From Neobacillus dielmonensis (GTDB lineage Bacteria > Bacillota > Bacilli > Bacillales > Cytobacillaceae), in assembly GCF_000612665.1 (NCBI RefSeq), contig NZ_HG942029.1:1-64000 (forward strand): a stretch of 64,000 bases of DNA, read 5' to 3'. Below are positions 29,085-37,887 of this stretch, in pieces. How positions within the stretch are numbered: position 1 is the first letter of the stretch; each line of letters starts with the position of its first letter. The notes beneath the pieces are model-generated. The model made no database searches. It was not told the DNA's origin and saw only the letters and a list, made by a program, of their open reading frames with translations. A program made the translations under genes and the position numbers.

Positions 29085-30749
29085 ATGAACTTTTCAAATT
29101 TAAATCGCAATGAAATTGTCAATAAGCTAAAAAGCGTTCAATATGACCTTTTAATCATCGGCGGCGGCATTACCGGGGCGGGGATTGCACTTGATGCCGA
29201 GACGCGGGGAATGAAAACGGCGCTTGTTGAGATGCAGGATTTTGCCGCAGGCACCTCCAGCCGCTCGACAAAGCTTGTTCATGGCGGGCTCCGTTACCTG
29301 AAGCAATTTGAGATTAAAATGGTGGCTGAAGTTGGGAAGGAACGAGCGATTGTGTATGAAAACGGCCCGCATGTAACCACTCCAGAGTGGATGCTATTGC
29401 CGATGCATAAGGGCGGGACGTTCGGCAAGTTTTCAACATCCATCGGCCTGCGGGTCTATGACTTTCTTGCTGGTGTCAGAAAATCCGAGCGAAGGACGAT
29501 GCTGTCTGCCGAAGAAACGTTAGCGAAAGAACCGCTTATTAAAAAAGCTGGACTTAAGGGCGGAGGCTATTATGTAGAGTACCGGACGGATGATGCCAGA
29601 TTAACGATCGAAGTGATGAAGGCGGCTGTCGATAAAGGAGCTGCAGCCCTTAATTATTCAAAGGTCACTCAGCTTATATACGAACATGGAAAAGTTGTCG
29701 GAGCCGCCATACAAGATCAATTAACGGGTGAAGAATATGAAATCCGGGCCAAAAAAATCGTGAATGCAACAGGCCCATGGGTCGATAAAATTCGTGAAAT
29801 GGACCATTCCAAGAGGGGGAAAACACTCCAGCTCTCAAAAGGGATTCACCTTGTTATTGATCAGTCCCGATTCCCATTAAAACAGGCAATTTATTTTGAT
29901 ACACCTGATGGGCGGATGGTGTTTGCGATTCCACGGGATGGGAAGGCCTATGTGGGGACAACAGATACCTTCTATAATGAGGATGCCGTTAACCCCAATA
30001 TGACAGTAAGCGACCGCGATTATATAATCAATGCGATTAACTATATGTTCCCTGACGTCAAGATTAGTGAACAGGATATCGAATCCAGCTGGGCCGGCGT
30101 TCGTCCGCTCATTTACGAAGAAGGGAAGAACGCCTCGGAAATTTCCCGGAAGGATGAAATTTGGGTATCGGATTCGGGACTAATCACCATCGCAGGCGGG
30201 AAATTAACTGGCTATCGAAAAATGGCAGAAACAATCACGAATCTTTTAGCTGAAAAATTTCTTTCAGAGGAAGGAAAAAGTTATCCGGCCAGCCAAACGA
30301 GAAACATGCCGATTTCCGGTGGGGATGTAGGTGGCTCAGGAAATTTTGATGCCTATGTTTTAGAACATATGATGCAGGGGCTGGAGATGGGGCTGTCCAA
30401 AGAAGAAGCCGAAAAGCTGACAAGGACATATGGCTCCAATATCGGTCGAGTATTCGAATTATTGGTTTCAAATAAGGATGATGCATTCAAGTATCAGCTA
30501 CCGCTCGATTTATTTGCCCGACTCGTCTATGCGGTTGAACTAGAAATGGTGGCCACCCCGATTGATTTCTTGAATCGGCGGACAGGGGATATTTTGTTCA
30601 ATATTCAATCCGTACAAAAATGGAAGAACCAAGTCATTGCTTACATGTGTGATCGTTTTAATTGGACTGAGGAAGATTTAAACAACTATACTTTGACCGT
30701 AGAGGAAGCCTTGAAAGCTTGTATTGTCCCTGTTGATGAGCAAGTGTAA
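29085..30749 (+). CDS. glpD: aerobic glycerol-3-phosphate dehydrogenase GlpD
   Basis: 554-aa FAD enzyme of the membrane surface that oxidises glycerol-3-phosphate to dihydroxyacetone phosphate and feeds electrons to menaquinone. [21 protein letters not shown] is the FAD-binding GxGxxG fold (residues about 20-40), followed by [32 protein letters not shown] and SWAGVRPL. The ATG at 29085 follows GGGAGG by 8 nt; an upstream in-frame ATG would translate through the leader terminator and is rejected. No transcription terminator is obvious right after the stop. Confidence 0.96.
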   Translation: MNFSNLNRNEIVNKLKSVQYDLLIIGGGITGAGIALDAETRGMKTALVEMQDFAAGTSSRSTKLVHGGLRYLKQFEIKMVAEVGKERAIVYENGPHVTTPEWMLLPMHKGGTFGKFSTSIGLRVYDFLAGVRKSERRTMLSAEETLAKEPLIKKAGLKGGGYYVEYRTDDARLTIEVMKAAVDKGAAALNYSKVTQLIYEHGKVVGAAIQDQLTGEEYEIRAKKIVNATGPWVDKIREMDHSKRGKTLQLSKGIHLVIDQSRFPLKQAIYFDTPDGRMVFAIPRDGKAYVGTTDTFYNEDAVNPNMTVSDRDYIINAINYMFPDVKISEQDIESSWAGVRPLIYEEGKNASEISRKDEIWVSDSGLITIAGGKLTGYRKMAETITNLLAEKFLSEEGKSYPASQTRNMPISGGDVGGSGNFDAYVLEHMMQGLEMGLSKEEAEKLTRTYGSNIGRVFELLVSNKDDAFKYQLPLDLFARLVYAVELEMVATPIDFLNRRTGDILFNIQSVQKWKNQVIAYMCDRFNWTEEDLNNYTLTVEEALKACIVPVDEQV

Positions 30750-31010
30750 CCTCATGATGCACACAACTACACGTAATGGTGTAAAATTATTTTTCAAAGT
30801 ATTTTCTTAGTGACATGGCACGGATACAAAATAAAAAGGAATAGCAAAAACCCTTAGAACGAATTAAAATAAATAAACTCACCAGCACCCATGAGGTGCC
30901 ACAAACACTCCGCACATGTGGATTGTGTAACTGCGGTTTAAAAGCGATGCAAACAGAATTTGCACAACTTATGTTTTAAGAGACATCAAGTTAATTGCTA
31001 ATCATTGACG

Positions 31011-31035
31011 GCTAACATGCTAACATTTTGCTAAC
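31011..31035 (+). repeat. GCTAAC repeat set 1 (possible integrase arm sites)
   Basis: GCTAAC at 31011-31016, 31019-31024 and 31030-31035. The same TTGCTAACATTTTGCTAACG core recurs at 33098-33115 region. Both sets are followed within 200 nt by GGTTAAAGATATT and TTAAAAATGTTACAG. The gene-free stretch 30750-32208 also holds the features listed below and nothing else recognisable. Confidence 0.55.
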
Positions 31036-31167
31036 GAGTCCAATAAAACGAAGTAAATTAGGGTTAAAGATATTACGCTTGATGCCTGAGGAATGTTGAT
31101 TCGACGGGACTTTCTTCTACCGTCGTTAAAAATGTTACAGCTTAAAACCATATGGGAGTCTGTCTAA

Positions 31168-31341
31168 CAATTAATTGTAACTATTCGAGTGGAAGTATCA
31201 CCTGAGAACTTACCTAAGCATAAAAGGCTAGTTTATGATCGATTATGTGATGTAGAATGTCAAAAGTGTGAGAAAATTGAATATTCGCAGCCATATGATT
31301 TCGGTAAGTCTGTTAATCCTGTTAGAAATATTGCCAGGTGA
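31168..31341 (+). pseudogene. gene fragment, Cys-containing
   Basis: 57 codons without a start: VTIRVEVSPENLPKHKRLVY then CDVECQKCEKIEYSQPYDFG. Amino-acid composition and CxxC-like pairs look coding, but no ribosome site or start codon is present and a stop lies directly upstream. Origin unknown; probably debris of an island gene. Confidence 0.35.
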
Positions 31342-31430
31342 TATCTGTAGAAGTAAGTTGAAGAAGGATTGTAAAGAGGAAAAAGCCCGACTCAATTGAG
31401 ACGGGATGAATACATTATTACATCTGAATG

Positions 31431-31459
31431 TGTCCTCTTTTGTCCTCCGGTTTGTCCTC
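31431..31459 (+). promoter_or_regulatory. possible integrase arm-type sites (right end)
   Basis: TGTCCTC at 31431-31437, 31441-31447 and 31453-31459, about 100 nt before att copy B. Two copies flank copy A at 16084-16102. This pairing suggests that A and B were the two ends of one integrated element. Confidence 0.5.
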
Positions 31460-31560
31460 CGATGTTTTATATTGCATTTTAAACCTTTAAGTGAATTTTT
31501 TATAAAATGTTGATTAAGACCCTTTTTTATACACAATTTCTTTCTATTATATATGAAAAT

Positions 31561-31581
31561 GAATGGGCGGCATGATGTAAT
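31561..31581 (+). repeat. attachment site copy B
   Basis: 21-bp exact copy of groEL 16010-16030 including the stop codon (core GGGCGGCATGATGTAAT). It is not inside any gene. Confidence 0.8.
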
Positions 31582-31651
31582 CATCCATTAATATGACAAT
31601 CCTTGATTGGATTGTTCTATTGATACTCATGTTTTAAAGGAAAATTATTTT

Positions 31652-31700
31652 AGAGGTATTTCAGTAAGTTAACTGACTTATTGGAATACCTCTTTTTAAT
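31652..31700 (+). terminator. strong hairpin terminator after att copy B
   Basis: A nearly perfect 20-pair stem starting AGAGGTATT and closing AATACCTCT, followed by TTTTAATTTTT. It could be a former groEL terminator displaced downstream by an insertion (inference). Confidence 0.7.
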
Positions 31701-32208
31701 TTTTATCAATGTGAGTATATACATGCAAGGTAGTAAAGTATGGAAGTGGTTAAACATTGTTCATCAATTGAAATGATCATTTAGTTTCTTCTTAGTCATA
31801 GAATATCTTCATTATAATAGGAGGCAAAAACTAATAAATAGGGATGTTCTCGTTAATATTGTGGTGTTACTAGGATAAGGCGGATACCCATGTATATCCT
31901 GTATCGTATGCATATCAAATTGCATTAAGGCAAAAAATGTGTTTGGTATAGGTATTTCATAACTAGGTGGAGGCGTCTGCCCGTGCTTATCCCTATAATT
32001 AGAAGTCATTTAGGTCTAATCGAAATATAAGCAACCTATTTTGCAGGCAATTGAACGACCAATTGCCAACAAAATTCTATAAAGTATAATATGAGGATAG
32101 AAAAATACAGCAAAAGGAAGAACTCTTGATTATTTTTAAACAAAGTCACCAGTCCCTTTTATAGTTTAAGTTAAATAGTAAGTCGAATTTCTTAACAGGA
32201 GGGGAAAG

Positions 32209-32653
32209 ATGAAAATTTATGTGGATGCAGATGCTTGTCCGGTGAAAGATATTATTATTGCGGAAGCAAGGGATGTTGAAATTCCAGTAATCCTTGTTAC
32301 AAGCTTTTCTCATTTTTCTAATGCAGAACAGCCATCAGGAGTGAAAACCATTTATGTTGATTCTGGAGCAGATGCTGCAGATTATCGGATTGTGAAGTTA
32401 GTGGAAAAAGGAGATATTATTGTGACGCAAGATTATGGTCTAGCGTCACTAGGTTTAGCAAAAGGAGTTATCGTACTCCACCATAAAGGATTTAGATATA
32501 CAAATGAAAATATTGACCAATTATTACAAACACGTTATTTAAGTGCAATGGCTAGAAAAAGCGGACAGCGAACAAAGGGACCAAAGCCTTTTACCAGAAG
32601 ACCGGGAGCAATTTAGGGATCTTTTTAAACAGGTTATTTCTCGTGAAAAGTAA
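32209..32653 (+). pseudogene. yqxD: YqxD/YaiI family protein (UPF0178), C-terminally frameshifted
   Basis: [50 protein letters not shown] and [22 protein letters not shown] are UPF0178/DUF188 signatures (PIN-like fold, putative RNase). The present frame runs off to a stop at 32614-32616 after [13 protein letters not shown] one-base shift near 32596 restores the expected ending EDRCEQF-like: [18 protein letters not shown] with a stop at 32651-32653. The gene is thus a recent frameshift, 135 aa instead of about 147. GGAGGGG precedes the ATG. Confidence 0.8.
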
Positions 32654-32689
32654 AGCTAAACTCAGAGATTCAGAAAGGAGATAAATATT

Positions 32690-32848
32690 TTGAAGTACTT
32701 AAAATCGCAAATGCAACAACTAATTAAGGAAAATAAAGAACTGCATACACGCTTTAAAGAACTGAAGGCTGAGCATGGTCTTGAGAAAACAATGCCCTCA
32801 AGGCCTTGTACCATTCAGAAGTTGCGGATGGAGGAAAGTATCAGGTAG
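32690..32848 (+). CDS. small helical protein, unknown
   Basis: 52 aa from a TTG with a strong AAAGGAGAT site 7 nt upstream. LKSQMQQLIKENKELHTRF is a likely coiled coil, then KELKAEHGLEKT. It follows the yqxD relic by about 35 nt. No family recognised; it may be the start of a longer lost gene. Confidence 0.35.
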   Translation: MKYLKSQMQQLIKENKELHTRFKELKAEHGLEKTMPSRPCTIQKLRMEESIR

Positions 32849-33085
32849 CTTACCAAGCACTTGATCAGCCCAAAAAGTAGACTCTTATATCTTATTTATA
32901 CTTACAAAAAATACTGTTATAAACTCTGTATGGTTATAAGTGGATTAAGGTAGTGACCAAAATATAAAGTAGGTTGCTACGTAGTACAAGGATACGATTC
33001 AATAGAAAATGGAATTTAAAACCTCTTGACGTTTCTATATGGTAAATTCGTTAATAGCAGTTGTAAATTTCGTGGTCGTAACCTG

Positions 33086-33114
33086 GCTAACAAATTGCTA
33101 ACATTTTGCTAACG
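33086..33114 (+). repeat. GCTAAC repeat set 2 (possible integrase arm sites)
   Basis: GCTAAC at 33086-33091, 33098-33103 and 33109-33114, with the same downstream boxes as set 1 (TTAAAAATGTTACAG at 33143-33157 and GGTTAAAGATATT at 33203-33215). The boxes lead directly into att copy C, which suggests the end of an integrated element. Confidence 0.55.
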
Positions 33115-33229
33115 CAATCCAGTAAAAAAGAATGAAACCTCATTAAAAATGTTACAGACTGGATCTAACAGAACATTGATATAATGCACTCTACGCACAC
33201 CAGGTTAAAGATATTTCACTCTCACCTAA

Positions 33230-33247
33230 GGGCGGCATGATGTAATA
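33230..33247 (+). repeat. attachment site copy C
   Basis: 18-bp exact copy of 16014-16031 (GGGCGGCATGATGTAATA), outside any gene. Confidence 0.75.
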
Positions 33248-33340
33248 CTTTTGAGCCTAACATCTGCACGCAAAATGGGAAATGGTTACGGCTATTTTCC
33301 CCCATTTTGTGAAGTGGTCATGTAGTTAATCCATATCAAT

Positions 33341-33381
33341 ACCAAAACCACTTCCTATAAAACTTAGGGAGTGGTTTTGGT
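33341..33381. other. hairpin after att copy C
   Basis: Stem ACCAAAACCACTTCCT / AGGGAGTGGTTTTGGT. No T tract, so its role as a terminator is doubtful. The stretch 33382-33726 has no recognisable gene. Confidence 0.5.
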
Positions 33382-33726
33382 GTTGATAAAATTTGCGTAT
33401 CAAGGCTTTTTGAATGACAGGCATTTCAATAACACAACCAAAACGAATTAAAAATTATGAAATGCTTTTAGTTAAGTTTGTGGATTATTTCATTGAGAAC
33501 TAAATAGTAAATGTTGAGGACATAACATATAGCCATGCTTGGCGGCATCTTTTAAATTGCCAATGACAAACTAATAAGAATTCGTATATTTTCAAATTAC
33601 AAGGTCGAATGTGAAGTTATCAAAAAAAGTAAGACAAAAGATGATGTATAAATTGATGTTTTCATTGATGAACAAATAAGGCAAATGTTGAAGTTGTATT
33701 GAAGAATTAGGCAGCGAGGAAAAAGC

Positions 33727-33862
33727 AATATAGCATATCGTGATTACATGATAATTATAGCCATTCTTGGAAAAGGGAAAAGAAGAGTTGAGTTCATCAT
33801 TCTTCAATGGTCTGCTTTTGATTTTGTGAATAAATCAGTATCAGTGCTCAGGAAGAGGAGGG
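33727..33862 (+). pseudogene. tyrosine recombinase remnant
   Basis: YRDYMIIIAILGKGKRRVEF then IILQWSAFDFVNKSVSVLRKR aligns by eye to the Arg-I region of XerC/D-type integrases (RDxAxILLLLxTGLRxSELxxLxWxDIDFxNKTIxVxRKR). The catalytic Arg context TGLR is altered to KGKR. It ends where a structured repeat begins. It probably marks the integrase of the third interval. Confidence 0.5.
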
Positions 33863-34020
33863 GAGGATCGAGTGAGGAACGAACGAGTGACGGGCTGATA
33901 AGACCAAAGGCATTTAAAAAGAAAAGAGTTGTTGGACCAAGCCTGTCACTTCGCTACGCTCCGTTCCTCCTCGGCAGTTGCTCGTTCTTCGCTACGTTCA
34001 GAACGGCAACTATCATAATC
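33852..34020. repeat. GC-richer structured repeat (REP-like)
   Basis: GAGTGAGGAACGAACGAGTGAC (33869 region) faces GTCACTTCGCTACGCTCCGTTC (33946 region), and GGCAGTTGCTCGTTC faces GAACGGCAACTATC (33973-34010). Paired hairpins with CGAAG/CTTCG arms are typical of mobile palindromic units. Flanking coding-like scraps (integrase relic before; NYHNQFGILYYAYRMTKS after, about 34008-34110) suggest it inserted into a gene. Confidence 0.5.
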
Positions 34021-34373
34021 AATTTGGAATTCTGTACTATGCCTATAGAATGACTAAGTCACAGAGGGATAAACCTAGGTGGACATTTTTATGTATTGGA
34101 GCGGTTGATTGATAGTGAGTAGAATGCAGAAGGTCATTATACAAGATTAATAAAACTTTTATGTGCCTTCACATATAGTTCAAAAAATAAACAATTTCAG
34201 TTCGTTATTGTTGATATTTGTAATTTCATGGAAGTATGTGGGATAATATTACAATGAGTCAACTGGATAAAATTTAACCCATAAGAAGATGTAAGTTATA
34301 TTAATATACATAAATTTTTGCACCGACTAATGCTGAAAATGTTAAACTTAATGCGTATAGTAGTTAGGAAAGT

Positions 34374-35186
34374 GTGATTAATGTGAATTATATGTACCTG
34401 AACAGATTCTTTAGCAAAAAATATTTAATGACGGCTTTGTTTACTGATGTATTCAATACAGAAGAATTCAATGAAGAAATCAAGAAAAATTATAATATAT
34501 TGACCAAAGATTATAGGAATGAATTTTTCTTTAAAAGTACTCTGTTCAATAAGTTAGTGTTGGGAAAGTACAGTTTAACAACTACTTCCGCTTTTAGTGA
34601 GGTTGTTGTTGGGAAGTCAAAGGCGGATTTTGTATTAATAAATCGGAATAAAGGAATGGTTTATGAGATTAAAACCGACCTAGATAACCTTGATAGATTA
34701 GTTTATCAGCTGGGTGATTACTCAAGTGCATTTAGTGAAGTGTATGTTGTAACTTCTGAAAAGAATTACTACCCAGTATACAAAGTTATAAAAGAATCAA
34801 ATCCATCAGTAGGAATAATAGTTTTGACAAACGATGTTACCTTAAGTGTTAGGAAAAAAGCAATTGAAAATTATAGCAATCTGAATCATGAGATTTTATT
34901 TAAGTTATTAAGAAAAAAAGAATATGAGCAAATTCTATTATTAAAATTTGAATGTTTACCAGACGTAAAGCCAGTACAATATTTTAAAACATCTCTTCAA
35001 TGGTTCAAAACTATTAACATTAAGGAAGCGCAGAGGCTGGTATTTAATCAATTGAGAAAAAGAATTGATATTGAGGGTATTGAGATATTAAAAGGTTTAC
35101 CAATGCCTATTAGATGGCTCGTATATACGAGTAACTTTAAATATAAAGAACTGCAAGAGATATCTGATAAATTGAGTTTACACTAG
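34374..35186 (+). CDS. sce7726-like protein with PD-(D/E)xK nuclease fold
   Basis: 270 aa. The middle carries KADFVLINRNKGMVYEIKTD: Asp85, Glu98 and Lys100 form a PD-(D/E)xK-type metal site, followed by QLGDYSSAFSEVYVVTS as the usual next strand and helix. N-terminal helices (residues 1-60) and a C-terminal helical half are of unknown role. It matches what I know of the sce7726 family, found beside sce7725 genes. Start GTG at 34374 with AGGAAAG upstream; another GTG three codons on is possible. First gene of a tight three-gene operon (12-nt gaps). Antiphage or toxin function is an inference. Confidence 0.6.
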   Translation: MINVNYMYLNRFFSKKYLMTALFTDVFNTEEFNEEIKKNYNILTKDYRNEFFFKSTLFNKLVLGKYSLTTTSAFSEVVVGKSKADFVLINRNKGMVYEIKTDLDNLDRLVYQLGDYSSAFSEVYVVTSEKNYYPVYKVIKESNPSVGIIVLTNDVTLSVRKKAIENYSNLNHEILFKLLRKKEYEQILLLKFECLPDVKPVQYFKTSLQWFKTINIKEAQRLVFNQLRKRIDIEGIEILKGLPMPIRWLVYTSNFKYKELQEISDKLSLH

Positions 35187-35197
35187 GGGGAGAGGAA

Positions 35198-36133
35198 ATG
35201 TATTTTCCGATTATTAGAGGAAGACAATATGATTTACTAGCTCTTAGGGAATTACAGGTTAAGGGGCTTTTAAGTGAGAGAATAATTCCAATTATTGAGC
35301 CCATAAAATTAAGCTCCACTTTAATGTCTACTGTCAAAGTGTTTGAAGACAATCACCGAAAATTAATAATAGTATCGAACCCAAGAGTTGGGTCGTTTAC
35401 GGGTGAATTGACGTTTCCAAGTGTTTATAGTCAATTTAAAGAGCTAATGAATAATGATTCAGTTATTATTGGACATTATTTAAATAGGGATTCAGAAAAT
35501 CAAATCAAGCAATTGCAACAAGAGTTTAATGTAAAGCTAGAGGAATTAGCAATTATTCATTCTGAGAGAAACCTTGTACCTTTGTATAGAGAAATTTTTA
35601 ATTCTTCAAAAGCACATCTTAATGTTATTCCATCTGATAATTCTTTTAGAAGACAATTAAGTGGTCAGGAGTTAGCAGGTTTAGATGATAAATTTAATAA
35701 ACTTCCTAGAAACGAAGACTATTTGGAACAAGTAAATGAGTTTTTTTCAGAGGAACATCTTTTTTTCAAGGATGAAGGATACATTGGATTTTCAGATTTT
35801 TCTGTAGTCGGAGAGGAATATAACGAAAGCGGTTTTGCTCCGTATGCAGTAGCAATTCATATTGTTTATCCAAATCCAGAAAATGCTCTAGAGATTATGC
35901 ATTTTGTTTCGGATTCTAATAGTGATACAAGTGACCCCGCAGGAAAATTTTCAGAGGCCTTAAAAAAGTTGGTAGAGTGGTATCAACAATTCATATCAGA
36001 TGAAAGAATGAACACTTTGGCTATGCAATGCTTTGTGCAGCACTATGAAGAAGGAACATACCCCGGGTTACCAACTCTAAAGAAATTATCTATCATGCAC
36101 CATTTAGAATTAATCGGTAAGTTGCTAGACTAA
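35198..36133 (+). CDS. sce7725-like protein (beta-protein family)
   Basis: 311 aa. MYFPIIRGRQYDLLALREL, then LLSERIIPIIEPIKLS and LIIVSNPRVGSFTGEL match the sce7725/'beta protein' family, predicted TIM-barrel-like proteins seen in phages and defence islands. DEGYIGFSDFSVVGEEYNESG and IHIVYPNPENALEIMHFVSDSN are in the second half. GGGGGAGAGG precedes the ATG. It lies 12 nt after the sce7726-like gene and 12 nt before the RES gene, so one transcript is very likely. No catalytic residues can be named. Confidence 0.6.
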   Translation: MYFPIIRGRQYDLLALRELQVKGLLSERIIPIIEPIKLSSTLMSTVKVFEDNHRKLIIVSNPRVGSFTGELTFPSVYSQFKELMNNDSVIIGHYLNRDSENQIKQLQQEFNVKLEELAIIHSERNLVPLYREIFNSSKAHLNVIPSDNSFRRQLSGQELAGLDDKFNKLPRNEDYLEQVNEFFSEEHLFFKDEGYIGFSDFSVVGEEYNESGFAPYAVAIHIVYPNPENALEIMHFVSDSNSDTSDPAGKFSEALKKLVEWYQQFISDERMNTLAMQCFVQHYEEGTYPGLPTLKKLSIMHHLELIGKLLD

Positions 36134-36145
36134 GAGGTGGAATAA

Positions 36146-37234
36146 ATGAATTGCTGCGTCAAATGTTTCATGTCATCAGAGATAAAAAGTATAATAAAAA
36201 GTTTGGGTAACCTTGGGGATTGTAGCTTTTGTGGTAGTAACAATGTTCATGTTTATGACCTTCATAACGATAATGGATTAGACGATTTGTTTAACGATAT
36301 TTTAAGCATATTTAAATTAGGTACAGATTTGATTGTTGACGGTTTTTCACAATACAAATTAATTAGTATAAAAGATGAGTTCGAAAAAAAGTGGAACATT
36401 TTTAACAACTTTGATGGAAGTAAAATTCATCTATTTCTAAATTCACTCCTTGAGCGAAATCACCAAGATAAACTTCACTTTTTGAATAACCAAGTTGGAA
36501 TAATAGAATGGATGAATGATAGTTATCTCGAGAAGAAGTCAGTATTAAAAGGATATTCTTGGGAAGAATTTGTGAATTACATTAAACATGAAAATAGATT
36601 TCACTCGAACCACGTAAATTATGAAGTGTTAAAGGATTATTTAGAGAGACTAACAACTATCGTTGAGGAAGATACTTTTTTCAGAGCAAGAATTTCCAAT
36701 AATAAAGAGTTGGATAAAGAAGAGATGGGAGCGCCTCCTCCATTATTTGCAACAGCGGGAAGAGCGAACTCAGAGGGGATTAGCCATCTGTATTTAGCAA
36801 GTGATACGGGAACAGTAATAAGTGAAATTCGCCCTAGCCTCAGTGATACTGTTTATATAGGAAGGTTCCCAATTAGACAAGAACTGAAGGTAGTTGATTT
36901 TAGATTACTGAAAAACTTAGATGTCTTTAGATTCACTGACCCAACAATGTATGCAATAAACTTAGATATCTTTAATGAAATGGCAAAGGCAATCTCAAAG
37001 CCAGTTCGTAGCGGCGACAGTAAATTGGATTATTTGCCTACGCAATTTATTGTAGATTACATTAAAAGCCTTAATGAAACTGAATCCGCGGGGTATCAAG
37101 GTATAGTCTTTGAGAGTACATTGAGTACGAGTGGTTATAATTTAATGGTATTTGACCCTAATCTATTAAGTTGTACAAAAGTAGAAAAAAGAATAATCCA
37201 AACCTTGAACTATACGTCCGTTCAATGTGTTTAA
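36146..37234 (+). CDS. HEPN/RES N-terminal and RES-domain protein (putative NAD-targeting toxin)
   Basis: 362 aa. N-terminal zinc ribbon (CCVKC ... CSFCGS, residues 2-34) as in the HEPN/RES-N domain, helical middle (40-165), then a RES domain with Arg180 (FFRARI), Glu227 (VISEIRP) and Ser324 (FESTLS), followed by YNLMVFDP. RES-domain toxins such as MbcT and Xre-RES partners degrade NAD+. No Xre/RES-type antitoxin gene is next to it; the two preceding genes would have to control it. GAGGTGG precedes the ATG. No membrane segment. Confidence 0.7.
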   Translation: MNCCVKCFMSSEIKSIIKSLGNLGDCSFCGSNNVHVYDLHNDNGLDDLFNDILSIFKLGTDLIVDGFSQYKLISIKDEFEKKWNIFNNFDGSKIHLFLNSLLERNHQDKLHFLNNQVGIIEWMNDSYLEKKSVLKGYSWEEFVNYIKHENRFHSNHVNYEVLKDYLERLTTIVEEDTFFRARISNNKELDKEEMGAPPPLFATAGRANSEGISHLYLASDTGTVISEIRPSLSDTVYIGRFPIRQELKVVDFRLLKNLDVFRFTDPTMYAINLDIFNEMAKAISKPVRSGDSKLDYLPTQFIVDYIKSLNETESAGYQGIVFESTLSTSGYNLMVFDPNLLSCTKVEKRIIQTLNYTSVQCV

Positions 37235-37318
37235 TAATTTTGAGTCACCAAAACAAATCCATTCGTAGGGTTATAGTAACCACTCTTATATACACAAGGG
37301 CCGGGCAAAATTTTCTCT

Positions 37319-37345
37319 TGCAATGCCTGACATGGGCGGCATAAT
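37319..37345 (+). repeat. attachment site copy D (displaced groEL end)
   Basis: 24-bp exact match to groEL 15981-16004 (ending GACATGGGCGGCAT), then ATAATCTAATA in place of the groEL tail. Read in the groEL frame it gives AMPDMGGII and a stop, a plausible shorter GroEL C-terminus, so this looks like a displaced or foreign groEL 3' end left by integration. Confidence 0.75.
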
Positions 37346-37410
37346 CTAATAAAGTCGTTTCACCCCTTGTTAAGATAAGGGCAAATGGCTAACATAGATG
37401 ATTTTAAAAG

Positions 37411-37454
37411 AGGCTTCTCAAAAGTACACCAAACTTTTGAGAGGCTTCTTTTTT
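37411..37454 (+). terminator. terminator after att copy D
   Basis: Stem TCTCAAAAGT / ACTTTTGAGA (37416-37442) extended by flanking AGGCT/AGGCTTC and followed by TTTTTT. It may be the original groEL terminator. Confidence 0.8.
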
Positions 37455-37659
37455 CATATCTTCCGTAACATGGAGATTCTACTTGAGGCATGCAATAACT
37501 ACACTTTACATTGAGTACCGTTTCTTAGCAGATTTCATAGTACAAGCATAAGCGTAATATGACCAAGATGATTTGTTCAATCCTGACGTTTAGCTAAGGT
37601 CAGAATGACTAATGGAGAGATTCTTGTTGACCCAAGCAATACCATAGATTTCTTCATTA

Positions 37660-37697
37660 GAATACTTCAAAGAATACTTCAAAGAATACTTCAAAGA
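37660..37697. repeat. 12-bp tandem repeat, three copies
   Basis: GAATACTTCAAA three times in a row, then GAA. Non-coding. The rest of the gap 37455-37887 holds no recognisable gene. Confidence 0.8.
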
Positions 37698-37887
37698 AAG
37701 AATAATATGTCCTCCTCCTTTTCAATTTCCATCTATCCAGTATAAAAAATTTTTTAAAAATAACCTGTCCTTTTTCCGGTTTTATTAATAAATAACTGGT
37801 GAAGGGACGTAAACCAATCGGTGGGCTGCTCGTGGCTTACGACGGAGTCAGGTTCCTTTTCGTACATACAGTAAGGGAGAGATTCGG

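Noticed and set aside
31082-31096. ATGCCTGA near 31082, resembling the groEL codons for MPD, considered as a degraded att copy
   Set aside because: Eight matching bases only; its place after the GCTAAC boxes is suggestive but not enough.
33540-33552. GGCGGCAT near 33541 considered as a fifth attachment copy
   Set aside because: Only about 8 matching bases of a simple motif, with no matching flanks.
33852-34053. Second half of a frame starting at 33748 taken as a new gene
   Set aside because: It reads through the paired hairpins and changes composition abruptly, so it is a repeat translated by chance.
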